A program made the translations under genes and the position numbers. The notes under the pieces were generated by a model. The model was given only the letters and a program-made list of their open reading frames with translations. It was not told the origin of the DNA and ran no database searches. This document shows, piece by piece, positions 1-7,913 of a stretch of DNA of 64,000 nucleotides; position 1 is the first letter of the stretch, and every line of letters starts with the position of its first letter. The DNA is from BOG-994 sp049514215 (GTDB taxonomy: Bacteria; Pseudomonadota; Gammaproteobacteria; Burkholderiales; Burkholderiaceae_D): the NCBI GenBank assembly GCA_049514215.1, contig JBEKVI010000013.1, forward strand, positions 1 through 64,000. The letters are read 5' to 3'.

Positions 1-24
1 TTAGGAGGCTGCACAGCCGCCTAA
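1..24. repeat. imperfect inverted repeat at the window edge
   Basis: Arms 1-10 and 15-24 are complementary with one A-G mismatch and a four-base loop. No T-run follows on the plus strand. It could be a minus-strand terminator whose T-run lies outside the window, but that cannot be seen. Confidence 0.3.
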
Positions 25-352
25 TCCTATCGTTCGACTCCGTTTGGGCAAACCTGTGATAAATACGAGGTTCCTCTAAACGCTATTCGAACATGTCGCT
101 CCTAAAAAAGGCATAAAAACGCCCGCTCGCCTTCAAGGTTGCTCATTTTCGTGGCTGCGGGGACATCGCCGTTTTTCAAATTTCGCTAGGCTTGCCTCGC
201 ATTTGGGCGTGATTTCGACGGTCGGGGCACGCTCAGGCCCCTGCCCCAAAGTGCCAGCTCCGAAGAGGGAAGAATTTGAAAGCAATAGGCGGAGTGCACG
301 CTCTAAAGCGACCCCACAGAATGCAGGTATCGAATCTGCCAGGAGGCATAAG
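25..352. other. non-coding stretch upstream of ada, no gene seen
   Basis: About 330 bases precede the ada start. The open frames here on either strand have no ribosome binding site and no recognisable protein. The segment is AT-richer than the flanking genes (for example near 60-130), which fits a promoter region. No Ada box was identified with confidence. Confidence 0.4.
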
Positions 353-1435
353 ATGCAAACCATGACCTTGACCACACGAGAACCCGTTCCAGAGTTTGGC
401 GAGGACGATCTCTGGTCCGCAGTCGTACATCGCGATCGACAGGCCGATGGGCGCTTCGTCTATGGCGTGCGTACCACGGGCGTGTATTGCCGGCCTTCGT
501 GCCCCTCGCGCACCGCGCGTCGCGAAAATGTAACATTCCACGCGAGCGGCGAAGACGCCGAGCGAGCCGGGTATCGCCCTTGTAAACGCTGCAAGCCAGA
601 CGAGCCCGGCTTGGCCGAGCGACAGGCCGCGTTGGTGGTCCGCGCGTGCCGTCTGGTTGCGGCGTCCGAGGACGCCTTGAGCCCGGCTGGGCTGGCTGAA
701 GCGGTCGGGATGAGCCGCTTTCATTTTCACCGCGTCTTCAAGTCAGTCACCGGACTTACGCCCAAGGCTTATATTGCCGCCGAGCGCGCCAAGCGCATAC
801 GGGGTCAACTGAGTTCCGGAGCGACGGTTACGAGCGCCATCTATGATGCGGGCTTCAATTCCAACGGGCGGTTCTACGCAACCTCTTCGGAGATCCTGGG
901 AATGACGGCCAGCAGCTACCGTGCGGGCGGCAGAGATGCGCAGATCCGGTTTGCCGTCGGCCAATGCAGTCTGGGCGCAATTCTCGTGGGCGCCACCGAG
1001 AAGGGAGTTTGCGCAATTCTTTTAGGCGAGGACGCTCAGCGACTCGTCGAGCAGTTGCAAGACCAGTTCCCGCAGGCCGAGTTGATCGGCGCGGACATCG
1101 AGTTCGAGAAGACTGTCGCGCGCGTCGTCGGGTTCATCGAAGCACCTGGAGTCGGGCTCGACCTCCCTCTGGATTTGCGGGGTACCGCTTTCCAGCAGCG
1201 CGTATGGCAAGCGCTTCGACAGATTCCCGTCGGGGCGACCACGAGCTATAGCGCAATCGCCCAGGCCATCGGCGCGCCCAAGGCGGCACGCGCGGTCGCT
1301 TTGGCCTGCGCGGCCAATCCGATCGCCGTTGCAGTGCCCTGTCACCGTGTGGTTCGACAAGACGGTGCGCTTTCAGGCTACAGATGGGGGGTGGAGCGCA
1401 AAAGCGCGCTGCTCAAGCGCGAGAGCGCCTCCTAG
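353..1435 (+). CDS. ada: Ada-type methylated-DNA--protein-cysteine methyltransferase / AraC-family activator
   Basis: Suicide DNA repair protein of about 360 residues that removes methyl groups from O6-methylguanine and phosphotriesters and then activates the adaptive response. Three domains are visible. The N-terminal zinc domain carries Cys46, Cys50, Cys77 and Cys80, spaced as Cys38/42/69/72 of E. coli Ada. A central AraC-type helix-turn-helix follows, then a C-terminal MGMT domain with the PCHRVV acceptor motif (Cys330). The ATG at 353 was chosen because AGGAGG lies six bases upstream; the frame is open back to 203, but that extension has no homologous look. It converges with the Lrp-type gene at 1475. 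Identity is secure; cytoplasmic. Confidence 0.93.
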   Translation: MQTMTLTTREPVPEFGEDDLWSAVVHRDRQADGRFVYGVRTTGVYCRPSCPSRTARRENVTFHASGEDAERAGYRPCKRCKPDEPGLAERQAALVVRACRLVAASEDALSPAGLAEAVGMSRFHFHRVFKSVTGLTPKAYIAAERAKRIRGQLSSGATVTSAIYDAGFNSNGRFYATSSEILGMTASSYRAGGRDAQIRFAVGQCSLGAILVGATEKGVCAILLGEDAQRLVEQLQDQFPQAELIGADIEFEKTVARVVGFIEAPGVGLDLPLDLRGTAFQQRVWQALRQIPVGATTSYSAIAQAIGAPKAARAVALACAANPIAVAVPCHRVVRQDGALSGYRWGVERKSALLKRESAS

Positions 1436-1474
1436 ACCGAACGATGAGAAGGTTCGCGCGGGGGTGGAAATCGG

Positions 1475-1939
1475 TCAATCCAGCGGTACCGTGGTGCGAT
1501 CGATGACCCGGCGCAAGACAAAGCTGCTGTGTACCCCGGTGACTCCCTCGATTCGGGTGATGCGATTCAAAAGCAGGTCCTGATAGGCGTCCATATCGGT
1601 GACCAGCACCTTGAGTTGGTAGTCGGCACTTTGCCCCGTGATCAAGAGGCATTCCAGAACGGAAGGCAGTTCTCCGACGTGTCGCTCGAAGTTGGCAAAG
1701 CGCTCGGGCGTATGGTGATCCATGGAGATATGCACCAAGGCGGTCAGCGAGAAACCCAGCTTCTTGGCGTCGAGGCGCGCGACATAACCGACGATGAGCC
1801 CGCTTTCCTCCAACGCCCGCAGTCGCCTTAAGCACGAAGAAGGCGAGAGGTGAATCCGCTCGGCAAGCTCTTGATTCGAAATGCGCGCATCCGTCTGCAA
1901 GATCGCGAGCAGTTTCTTATCGTAGGCGTCCAAGTCCAT
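1475..1939 (-). CDS. Lrp/AsnC family transcriptional regulator
   Basis: About 154 residues, the usual length for the family. The N-terminal helix-turn-helix (LDAYDKKLLAILQ, then the SNQELAERIHLSPSSCLRRL region) is followed by an AsnC/RAM ligand-binding domain with the G-x-S-A-D-Y-x-L turn. The ATG at 1939 fits the family start; an in-frame TTG at 1951 would add four residues, and neither has a clear Shine-Dalgarno. It is divergent from leuA across an AT-rich gap of about 160 bases, so it probably controls leuA and itself in response to leucine or a related amino acid. That regulatory role is inferred from position. The exact paralogue (Lrp, BkdR, AsnC) cannot be assigned. Confidence 0.88.
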   Translation of the reverse strand: MDLDAYDKKLLAILQTDARISNQELAERIHLSPSSCLRRLRALEESGLIVGYVARLDAKKLGFSLTALVHISMDHHTPERFANFERHVGELPSVLECLLITGQSADYQLKVLVTDMDAYQDLLLNRITRIEGVTGVHSSFVLRRVIDRTTVPLD

Positions 1940-2100
1940 GCTGATGCGCAAAGAAGTAGTATATTGGTGGATTATTTCGTAAGAAAACTATATATTCGAT
2001 GATTCTGCCGCAATTTGCGCATTAGCGCCACATATTTGCAAGCACCCGCCAGCCGGAATCGCATACCATGGCATGGTCGGGTTTCCAACATTGGGTCGCC
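1940..2100. promoter_or_regulatory. divergent lrp-type / leuA control region
   Basis: The short intergenic segment is strikingly AT-rich between about 1955 and 2005, with several TATATT/TATATA-like blocks, against GC-rich flanks. This is the kind of DNA Lrp family proteins bind. Exact -35/-10 boxes and operators were not resolved, and autoregulation is inference from the divergent layout. Confidence 0.45.
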
Positions 2101-3780
2101 ATGCACTCCTTCGACTATCGCAAATACGCTGCCGCCAAAGCCGTCCCTCTTGTGGATCGGCAATGGCCGTCCCGATCGATCCAACACGCGCCGCGCTGGG
2201 CGAGCGTTGATCTACGCGATGGAAATCAGGCGCTCCTCGAGCCCATGAATGTCGAAAAGAAACGCAAGCTCTGGGATACGCTCGTTAAGGTGGGATTCAA
2301 GGAGATCGAGGTGGGCTTCCCCTCGGCAAGCCAGCCCGACTACGACTTCGTGCGCTGGCTCATCGAGACGGATCAGATTCCTGACGACGTGACGATTCAG
2401 GTGCTGGTCCAGGCGCGGCCAGAACTGATCGCGCGCACGTTCGAGGCGCTCGTGGGCGCAAAACGGGCTATCGTTCACCTCTACAACTCGACTTCCACGG
2501 TGCAGCGCGAGCGCGTGTTCGGCATGGACCGCTCCCAAATCGTGCAGATCGCCGAGCAGGGTGCCCGACTGATTTACGACGCGGCGCAAGCACGACCCGA
2601 CACAACCTGGGTCTTCGAATATTCCCCCGAGAGCTTCTCCAATACGGAGCCAGATTTTGCCGTGGAGATCTGCGATGCCGTGATGGCCGTCTGGCAAGCG
2701 AGCGCAGAGAACCCATGCATCATCAATCTCCCGGCGACCGTCGAATCTTCCACACCGAATTTGTTCGCCGATCAGGTTGAGTACTTCTGCAGGCACGTCG
2801 CCAACCGCAGTGCCTGTATCGTCTCCGTGCACACCCACAACGACCGGGGCTGTGCCGTCGCCGCGGCCGAGCTGGCTGTCTTGGCCGGTGCCGATCGCGT
2901 CGAGGGTACCCTCTTTGGTAATGGCGAGCGCACCGGCAACATGGACGTGACAACCATGGCGATGAATCTCTATAGCCAGGGAATCGATCCTCGCCTGGAT
3001 CTGTCCGAACCCGATGCCTTGATTGCCATTGCGGTGGAATGCACCGGCCTTCCGATCCATCCCCGGCATCCCTGGTTCGGTGAACTCGTCTATACGGCGT
3101 TTTCGGGGAGTCACCAGGACGCCATCCGCAAGTGCCTCAACCGCCAGACCGAAGACGAGCCCTGGCAGGTCGCCTACCTGCCGATCGACCCGAAGGATCT
3201 CGGACGCGACTACCAGGCCGTCATCCGCGTCAACAGCCAATCCGGAAAGGGTGGGATCGCATTCGTGCTGGAACGCGATTTTGGACTTGTCCTACCCCGC
3301 TGGATGCAGGTCGACTTCGCCCAGATCGTTCAGAAAGTCAGTGAGGCGCAGGGAGGCGAAGTGGAAAGCGCAACCATTCACGCGCTCTTCGTGGACCATT
3401 TTCTATCTGCCTTAAAGCCCTTATCGGTGGCGAACTACCGGATCGAGCGCATCAATGGCCGTGATCGCATAGAGGTGCAACTGCAAGACGAACGGGAAAC
3501 GCACGCGGTCAGCGGCGCCGGAGAAGGTGCCCTGTCGGCGTTCGTCGATGGACTGACACGCTTTACCGGGACCGCGATTAGTGTCGTGGACTACAGCGAA
3601 CACGCCGTCTCGACCGGAACGGACGCCGAGGCCGTGGCCTTCGTCCAGTTGAGCATCCAAGGCAGGCGCGTTGGTGGGGCTGGAACCAGTCACGACACCG
3701 TCAGTGCCTCGCTCAATGCGGTGCTCTCGGCGTTCAACCGCAGCCAGGCCGCCCTTTTCCGAGCCGCCAAGGCAGCCTAG
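2101..3780 (+). CDS. leuA: 2-isopropylmalate synthase (long, type 2 form)
   Basis: First committed step of leucine synthesis: acetyl-CoA plus 2-oxoisovalerate to 2-isopropylmalate. About 559 residues, the length of the LeuA type 2 group rather than the shorter E. coli type. The HMGL-like TIM barrel shows the SVDLRDGNQAL metal/substrate loop, the GFPSASQPDYDF segment and the HTHNDRG metal-binding histidines. The C-terminal LeuA allosteric domain (about residues 420-555, ending near GTSHDTVSASLNAVLSAF) should bind leucine. The ATG at 2101 aligns with family starts; an upstream ATG at 2068 is also in frame, and neither has a strong ribosome binding site. A hairpin terminator follows. No other leu genes are adjacent. 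Confidence 0.93.
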   Translation: MHSFDYRKYAAAKAVPLVDRQWPSRSIQHAPRWASVDLRDGNQALLEPMNVEKKRKLWDTLVKVGFKEIEVGFPSASQPDYDFVRWLIETDQIPDDVTIQVLVQARPELIARTFEALVGAKRAIVHLYNSTSTVQRERVFGMDRSQIVQIAEQGARLIYDAAQARPDTTWVFEYSPESFSNTEPDFAVEICDAVMAVWQASAENPCIINLPATVESSTPNLFADQVEYFCRHVANRSACIVSVHTHNDRGCAVAAAELAVLAGADRVEGTLFGNGERTGNMDVTTMAMNLYSQGIDPRLDLSEPDALIAIAVECTGLPIHPRHPWFGELVYTAFSGSHQDAIRKCLNRQTEDEPWQVAYLPIDPKDLGRDYQAVIRVNSQSGKGGIAFVLERDFGLVLPRWMQVDFAQIVQKVSEAQGGEVESATIHALFVDHFLSALKPLSVANYRIERINGRDRIEVQLQDERETHAVSGAGEGALSAFVDGLTRFTGTAISVVDYSEHAVSTGTDAEAVAFVQLSIQGRRVGGAGTSHDTVSASLNAVLSAFNRSQAALFRAAKAA

Positions 3781-3795
3781 ACCCACTCTGCGCAC

Positions 3796-3835
3796 AGCGC
3801 GTCATCCAAGCAAGCTTGGGTGACGCGCTTTTTCT
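3796..3835 (+). terminator. intrinsic terminator of leuA
   Basis: Arms 3796-3810 and 3815-3829 form a 15-bp stem (one G-T pair) with loop CAAG, followed directly by a T-rich tract. It lies 15 bases after the leuA stop. Confidence 0.9.
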
Positions 3836-4043
3836 TGCATCGCTGTTCACAGGCGCGCTTGCGGGCGCTTGCCCGGCTTCCCCTTGAGCCGGTCCAGGCA
3901 TGTCACCTGCTGCTACATAGGTGCGCCTTGCCCATTGCGGCCCTTTTGGCTCTCAAATCGGTCAAACCGGGTGAAGAGCATGAAAAACACCTATACGTCG
4001 GCTCGTCCGACTTTCGCACTAGAAGCTTATTCTGGAGGACCGT

Positions 4044-4373
4044 ATGAAAACTAAATTTGTCGCACTCGGTATCGCCGCGGGGATTTTCTGCACTCCGCTC
4101 ATCGCCCTCGCCGCAGACGCCGACATGGACAACGGACACCCGGTTGATTTCGTAAAAGATTCCGTGATTACAACCAAGGTCAAGTCCAAGCTGGCCGCCG
4201 AACACCTCTCGAGCACGACACGAATCCAAGTTGATACCGACAAGGACGGCGTCGTCTGGCTTAGCGGCTATGCGCGCTCGCGCGAAGAGGCGGATCGGGC
4301 CATTGCGGTGGCCAGCAGAACCGATGGCGTGCGGTCGGTGAAGGATCACTTGAAAATCAGAAGCGAAAACTGA
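4044..4373 (+). CDS. BON-domain periplasmic protein (OsmY-like)
   Basis: A 109-residue protein with an N-terminal signal peptide (hydrophobic core ending ALAADA, residues about 1-25) and a single BON domain (about 35-105) with the typical V-K-S-K-L, V-x-L-S-G-Y and A-x-x-V-x-G-V-x-x-V pattern. BON proteins associate with phospholipid membranes, and OsmY-like members respond to envelope or osmotic stress. The single BON copy is shorter than OsmY, which has two. The start is supported by TGGAGG shortly upstream. It stands alone between leuA and the HDOD gene. Confidence 0.88.
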   Translation: MKTKFVALGIAAGIFCTPLIALAADADMDNGHPVDFVKDSVITTKVKSKLAAEHLSSTTRIQVDTDKDGVVWLSGYARSREEADRAIAVASRTDGVRSVKDHLKIRSEN

Positions 4374-4466
4374 TCCTCGGTTAGCGCTGGGACCGGCGGT
4401 CGCGCTATTTTCGAGCGCGTCCCTCGAGCCGTTGAGACACCGATAGCGCTCGACCGCAGCGCTGAT

Positions 4467-5789
4467 CTAGCCTGCGGTCGCGTCGGCCCAGGCCAGCGCG
4501 TTCATCTGCATGCGGATGAATTCGCTCCCCGAGACCCCGGGAAGTTCGGCGATTCCGCGCAGGACGCGTTCGCTTTGCCCGACCTCGGAATTTTCACAGA
4601 GCAGCAAGAGGCGGCCAAGAACGCCTTCGCGATGGATGAGCGCTTTCTCCAGGGAGTCGGTCAGGCCCAGTTCCTGGCAGACGTCTTCAAGATTGACCTT
4701 AATGATGGGCTCGATTAGCGAGAGCATCCCGACCAGATAGGCGCAGTCTTGCTCCTCGATGGTCGCCGACGGATGTCGCAGGGCGAGGTCCTCGAGCAGC
4801 CGGCCGCGTGCAGCAGCCATCAGCATGAGCGGATTGGTTTTCTGGGGCACTCCCGACTTGGAATAGACCATCATTTGAACAATACGCCTCAGGCGCGCCT
4901 GTCCGATGATGACCAACGCCTCCTTCAGAGAACTCACTTGACGCCTTAAGCCGTTCATTCCCGAGTTCGAGGCTCGCAGTACGCCCAGGGTTACGGCCGG
5001 CAATCGTTTCATGACATCAGCGATCTCGCCAACATCGGCATCCTGCGTCGTCATGCGGATGAGCTTTAACAGATCCGCCTGTTGCGGAAGCGCGGCTTGC
5101 TTACTGCGAAGGGTCTGTGGCCGGGCGAAAAAATAGCCCTGAAAAAGATCGAAACCCAGTGCTCTACAGGCATCGAATTCTTCCCGAGACTCCACTTTCT
5201 CGGCGAGGAGCACAAGGCCGGGCCTTCTAACGGAAGCAATGACCTCCGCCAGTTTCGTCGCACCAACAACCAGGATGTCGATCTTGACGATCGCGACCTC
5301 ATCGAGCAATTCCGGATAACGCTCCTTGTGGCCGACGTAGTCATCAAGGGCGAAGCTGTACCCCTGCCGCTTTAGTTCGCGGACGCGCTCGAGAACCATT
5401 GGAGATTCCTCGACGGTTTCAAGGATCTCAAGCACGACCTGTTTCGCCGGCAAGGACTCGATGACGTCGGACATGAGGAAATGCTCATCCACATTGATGA
5501 AGCCCTTCACCGATCCAAGGACCGATCCCACGCCCATGCCGTAGAAGGCATTGCTGACGACCGTGGCGGTAGCTTCGGTTGCTTCGCAGCTGGGGTCGTA
5601 GGCGCCCGCCCCTGAGCGAAAGAGTAGTTCGTAACCTTGAAGTTGCTCCTCCCGATCCATAATCGGTTGGCGCGCCAGATAAACGGTCTCAAACCCGTAG
5701 CCATCGAGCCCGTGGACATTGATCTGGGTGCTGCTAAACATGATCGATGCAAGCCAGTTCGATACGGTCGTCGCGGGCTCCACCGCCAC
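4467..5789 (-). CDS. EAL- and HDOD-domain signalling protein (YuxH type)
   Basis: About 440 residues. The N-terminal EAL-fold domain (about 35-235) begins with the YLARQPIMDREEQLQGYEL pattern of the YuxH group and keeps FALDDY, AIVKIDI and LLAEKVES elements. However, the signature EAL is replaced by YELLFR, so hydrolysis of c-di-GMP is doubtful and a binding or scaffold role is likelier. The C-terminal HDOD domain (about 235-400) lacks a full HD metal site, as usual for HDOD. It has no membrane segment. The start is a GTG at 5789 with a weak GGCGAG upstream; an ATG at 5741 would remove 16 residues. Confidence 0.85.
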   Translation of the reverse strand: MAVEPATTVSNWLASIMFSSTQINVHGLDGYGFETVYLARQPIMDREEQLQGYELLFRSGAGAYDPSCEATEATATVVSNAFYGMGVGSVLGSVKGFINVDEHFLMSDVIESLPAKQVVLEILETVEESPMVLERVRELKRQGYSFALDDYVGHKERYPELLDEVAIVKIDILVVGATKLAEVIASVRRPGLVLLAEKVESREEFDACRALGFDLFQGYFFARPQTLRSKQAALPQQADLLKLIRMTTQDADVGEIADVMKRLPAVTLGVLRASNSGMNGLRRQVSSLKEALVIIGQARLRRIVQMMVYSKSGVPQKTNPLMLMAAARGRLLEDLALRHPSATIEEQDCAYLVGMLSLIEPIIKVNLEDVCQELGLTDSLEKALIHREGVLGRLLLLCENSEVGQSERVLRGIAELPGVSGSEFIRMQMNALAWADATAG

Positions 5790-6209
5790 GATGGCTCGCC
5801 GCCGCGCGCGTGCAAGCGCGATTTCGATGTCGCGGTGAACTCATCAGTAACTTGCCATCGCTTCCTGTTGGATCGGGCGGTTGCTTGACCCGATTCTATG
5901 GGGACTGCACTGTCACGCCGTCTCAGCACACAATTGAGCCAACCTTTCCTAGTTCTGCGGGCCGGCCACGCCTTTGACTGGACTTCGCAAATCCAGGGCC
6001 TTCGATCGGCCACTGCAGTCAATTTCGGTCGGTTCGCGCTGCTCTTTTTCGGAGGGGCTACGGGCGCACTCTACTCCGGCTCCGATTCGCCCGTGAGGAC
6101 TATTTCGGCCGGGCGTCGCATTTCATGAGCAAATTCACAATCTTTTACGAATGTGCGGGAACCAACCCATTATCCGTTGGTGCCTCGAATGTCGCGCCGG
6201 TCCTGAGGA
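5790..6209. other. about 420 bases without a supported gene
   Basis: The gap lies between the EAL/HDOD start and the stop of the LTXXQ-like gene on the same strand. Several open frames cross it, but none has a plausible ribosome binding site plus a protein-like composition. It must carry the promoter of the EAL/HDOD gene. No hairpin or repeat stood out. Confidence 0.4.
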
Positions 6210-6794
6210 TCAGGGCGACGAAGCCAGAAGACGCACGATTTTGGGGAGGCGGGCGTCCGCCACCTTTCGTTGATCGGCGGAGAGCACCTGGTAGAGCTGT
6301 TTGGCCGCATCTGCGACCTCCTCTAGCGCGGTTAGACGGTTGCGCGGCTCGTCTAAGGCTTGATCGATCTCCTGCGGACCGAGCATTTCTGAGAGGACCA
6401 CATCGTGCGGTCCGAGGCCTCGCGCGATGTCGCGCAGTGCCTTCTTGGAGGACTCTTCGAATCTCGCCCAGGCCGGGGCTTGCTCGGAACGCAGTTCGAG
6501 CGCTGTTCGTGATGTCTCCAATTCGAGGTTCACGCGGTCTGCGGTCGACGATCCCGGCTTGGCCTGGGCGCATTTGGAGTCATCGAGGGACTGGGACTGG
6601 TGAATCATGCCGCGCGCGCTGCCCGAGGGGATCCCGCCTCCGGGAACTTGCGCGAGCGCGCCGGCTATGCCCTGCGTCATGAAGAGGGCGATCACGAGGC
6701 AGCGCCTAGACCATGCCCGCCTTTGTTCTGGCGACGCGCATGACTTGCGATGCGGATAGTTCACTGCGCTTGGCGTCCCGCTCCCTGCGTGCAT
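6210..6794 (-). CDS. periplasmic LTXXQ-motif (Spy/CpxP-like) protein
   Basis: About 194 residues. A hydrophobic segment (CLVIALFMTQGIAGALAQ, about 34-51) looks like a signal peptide behind an unusually long basic N-terminus. The mature part is helical and charged. It contains LSADQR followed by K-x-x-D-x-R-L-P-K, matching the LTXXQ motif of Spy-like chaperone/sensor proteins. The ATG at 6794 was chosen for the GGGGAGAG just upstream; an in-frame ATG at 6818 is the alternative. The long N-region may mean the true start is still further downstream. Function by family: envelope-stress chaperone, not proven. Confidence 0.72.
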   Translation of the reverse strand: MHAGSGTPSAVNYPHRKSCASPEQRRAWSRRCLVIALFMTQGIAGALAQVPGGGIPSGSARGMIHQSQSLDDSKCAQAKPGSSTADRVNLELETSRTALELRSEQAPAWARFEESSKKALRDIARGLGPHDVVLSEMLGPQEIDQALDEPRNRLTALEEVADAAKQLYQVLSADQRKVADARLPKIVRLLASSP

Positions 6795-6974
6795 CGCTCT
6801 CTCCCCGTGTGAAGCCATACTTCGGGGGATTCAACCTGCAAATGCGAAGCGCCCGGAGCATGTAGGGTGAATAGTGCCGAAGCACGCATGATCCCGAATG
6901 CTCCTGTGACATTTCCCAACAACTCAACGGGCCTGATCGCAGGAGGCCGGCCTATCTTCCAGGCCGCACTCGGG

Positions 6975-7646
6975 TCACGCTTGGGCGCTGACGGTATTGC
7001 CGACGGCGCTAGACGAGTTTGGGTTTGACCCCATGATCTGGGCGAGGTTCGTTAGGAACGACTGCAGATCGGGCGTGCCTTGGGACGAGGCAGCATTGCC
7101 CCCCAACGCAGTAACGAGATTCTGCAGATCGTTTTGAAGGGTCGTCCCTGCTTGCGTGTTGGTACCGGAACTCAGACTTCCGATGAGATTTTGCAGACCG
7201 CTCTCGAGGTTGCCGTAGCCGGAGGCAGACGTCGCACCTGTGGTTGCGCCGACGGCTGTACTCGACTGACCCGATTGTGCGCTTTGAATAGATCCCACAA
7301 GGTCATGCATGAACTGCTGTAGAGCTTGTCCGGCCTGATTGTTCGTACCGCTGGCTCCACCGGTCGAGCTCACGCCGGTGATTGAGTTGCTCGTGCTGCT
7401 CGTAGACCCAGTGCTCCCGGTGGTCGCCGCCGCGCTGGACGTGCTAGCCACGCTGCCTGAGGCTTCCATTTGCGAGAGCGCTTCCAGAATATCCTTTCCC
7501 ATACCCCCGCCACCATGGTGATGGTGGACTTTTCCACCGCCGCTTTGACTTGCGCTGTCGGAATTGGACGCTCCCGTCACCGCCGCGGGGCTCGAGACCT
7601 GTTGGGCATTCCAGGTCGGTGTTGTGTTCAGTAGTCCGACGTTCAT
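6975..7646 (-). CDS. His-tract, Ser/Gly/Asn/Thr-rich repetitive protein of unknown function
   Basis: 223 residues of low complexity, not recognised. Residues about 36-52 hold a Gly-rich segment with four consecutive His followed by GGGGMGKDILEAL. Then comes a Ser/Thr/Gly linker and four related amphipathic modules built on L-Q-x-(F/L)-hydrophobic-x-x-L: near QALQQFMHDL, ESGLQNLIGSL, NDLQNLVTAL and DLQSFLTNLAQIM, each followed by a G/S/N/T spacer. There is no signal peptide. The start has a modest GGAG about eight bases upstream. It is divergent from the TPR/ATP-grasp gene. Possible roles such as metal binding or a secreted adhesin-like linker are guesses. Confidence 0.65.
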   Translation of the reverse strand: MNVGLLNTTPTWNAQQVSSPAAVTGASNSDSASQSGGGKVHHHHGGGGMGKDILEALSQMEASGSVASTSSAAATTGSTGSTSSTSNSITGVSSTGGASGTNNQAGQALQQFMHDLVGSIQSAQSGQSSTAVGATTGATSASGYGNLESGLQNLIGSLSSGTNTQAGTTLQNDLQNLVTALGGNAASSQGTPDLQSFLTNLAQIMGSNPNSSSAVGNTVSAQA

Positions 7647-7913
7647 CGAATTGACTCCGTGCGTTTTAAAAGGGACTTGCGTCTCGGGAGGGTGAGGGAA
7701 GTTCGCTGAGTATCGACGGCCGGGGCCGTAGTCAATCGCTTGAATAGAGGGCTCTTTTTGGAGCTATTCTTCCTTTTGCCGATCCTGCTTGTGCGGGGAA
7801 TCCAAAAGCAGGGCCTGGCGCGTTGGTTTAGGATCGGAACGATCCCTTAGAGAGTGCTACTTGACTTTGCAGCCCCCTGTGCGTCGGACGTCCCAATTGG
7901 AGCTGTGACCCCC

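Noticed and set aside
1436..1474. Bidirectional terminator between ada and the Lrp-type gene
   Set aside because: Only a five-base stem (CGAAC/GTTCG) without a T-run.
2212..3240. 342-codon open frame antisense to leuA
   Set aside because: Lies entirely within leuA, whose catalytic motifs are clear.
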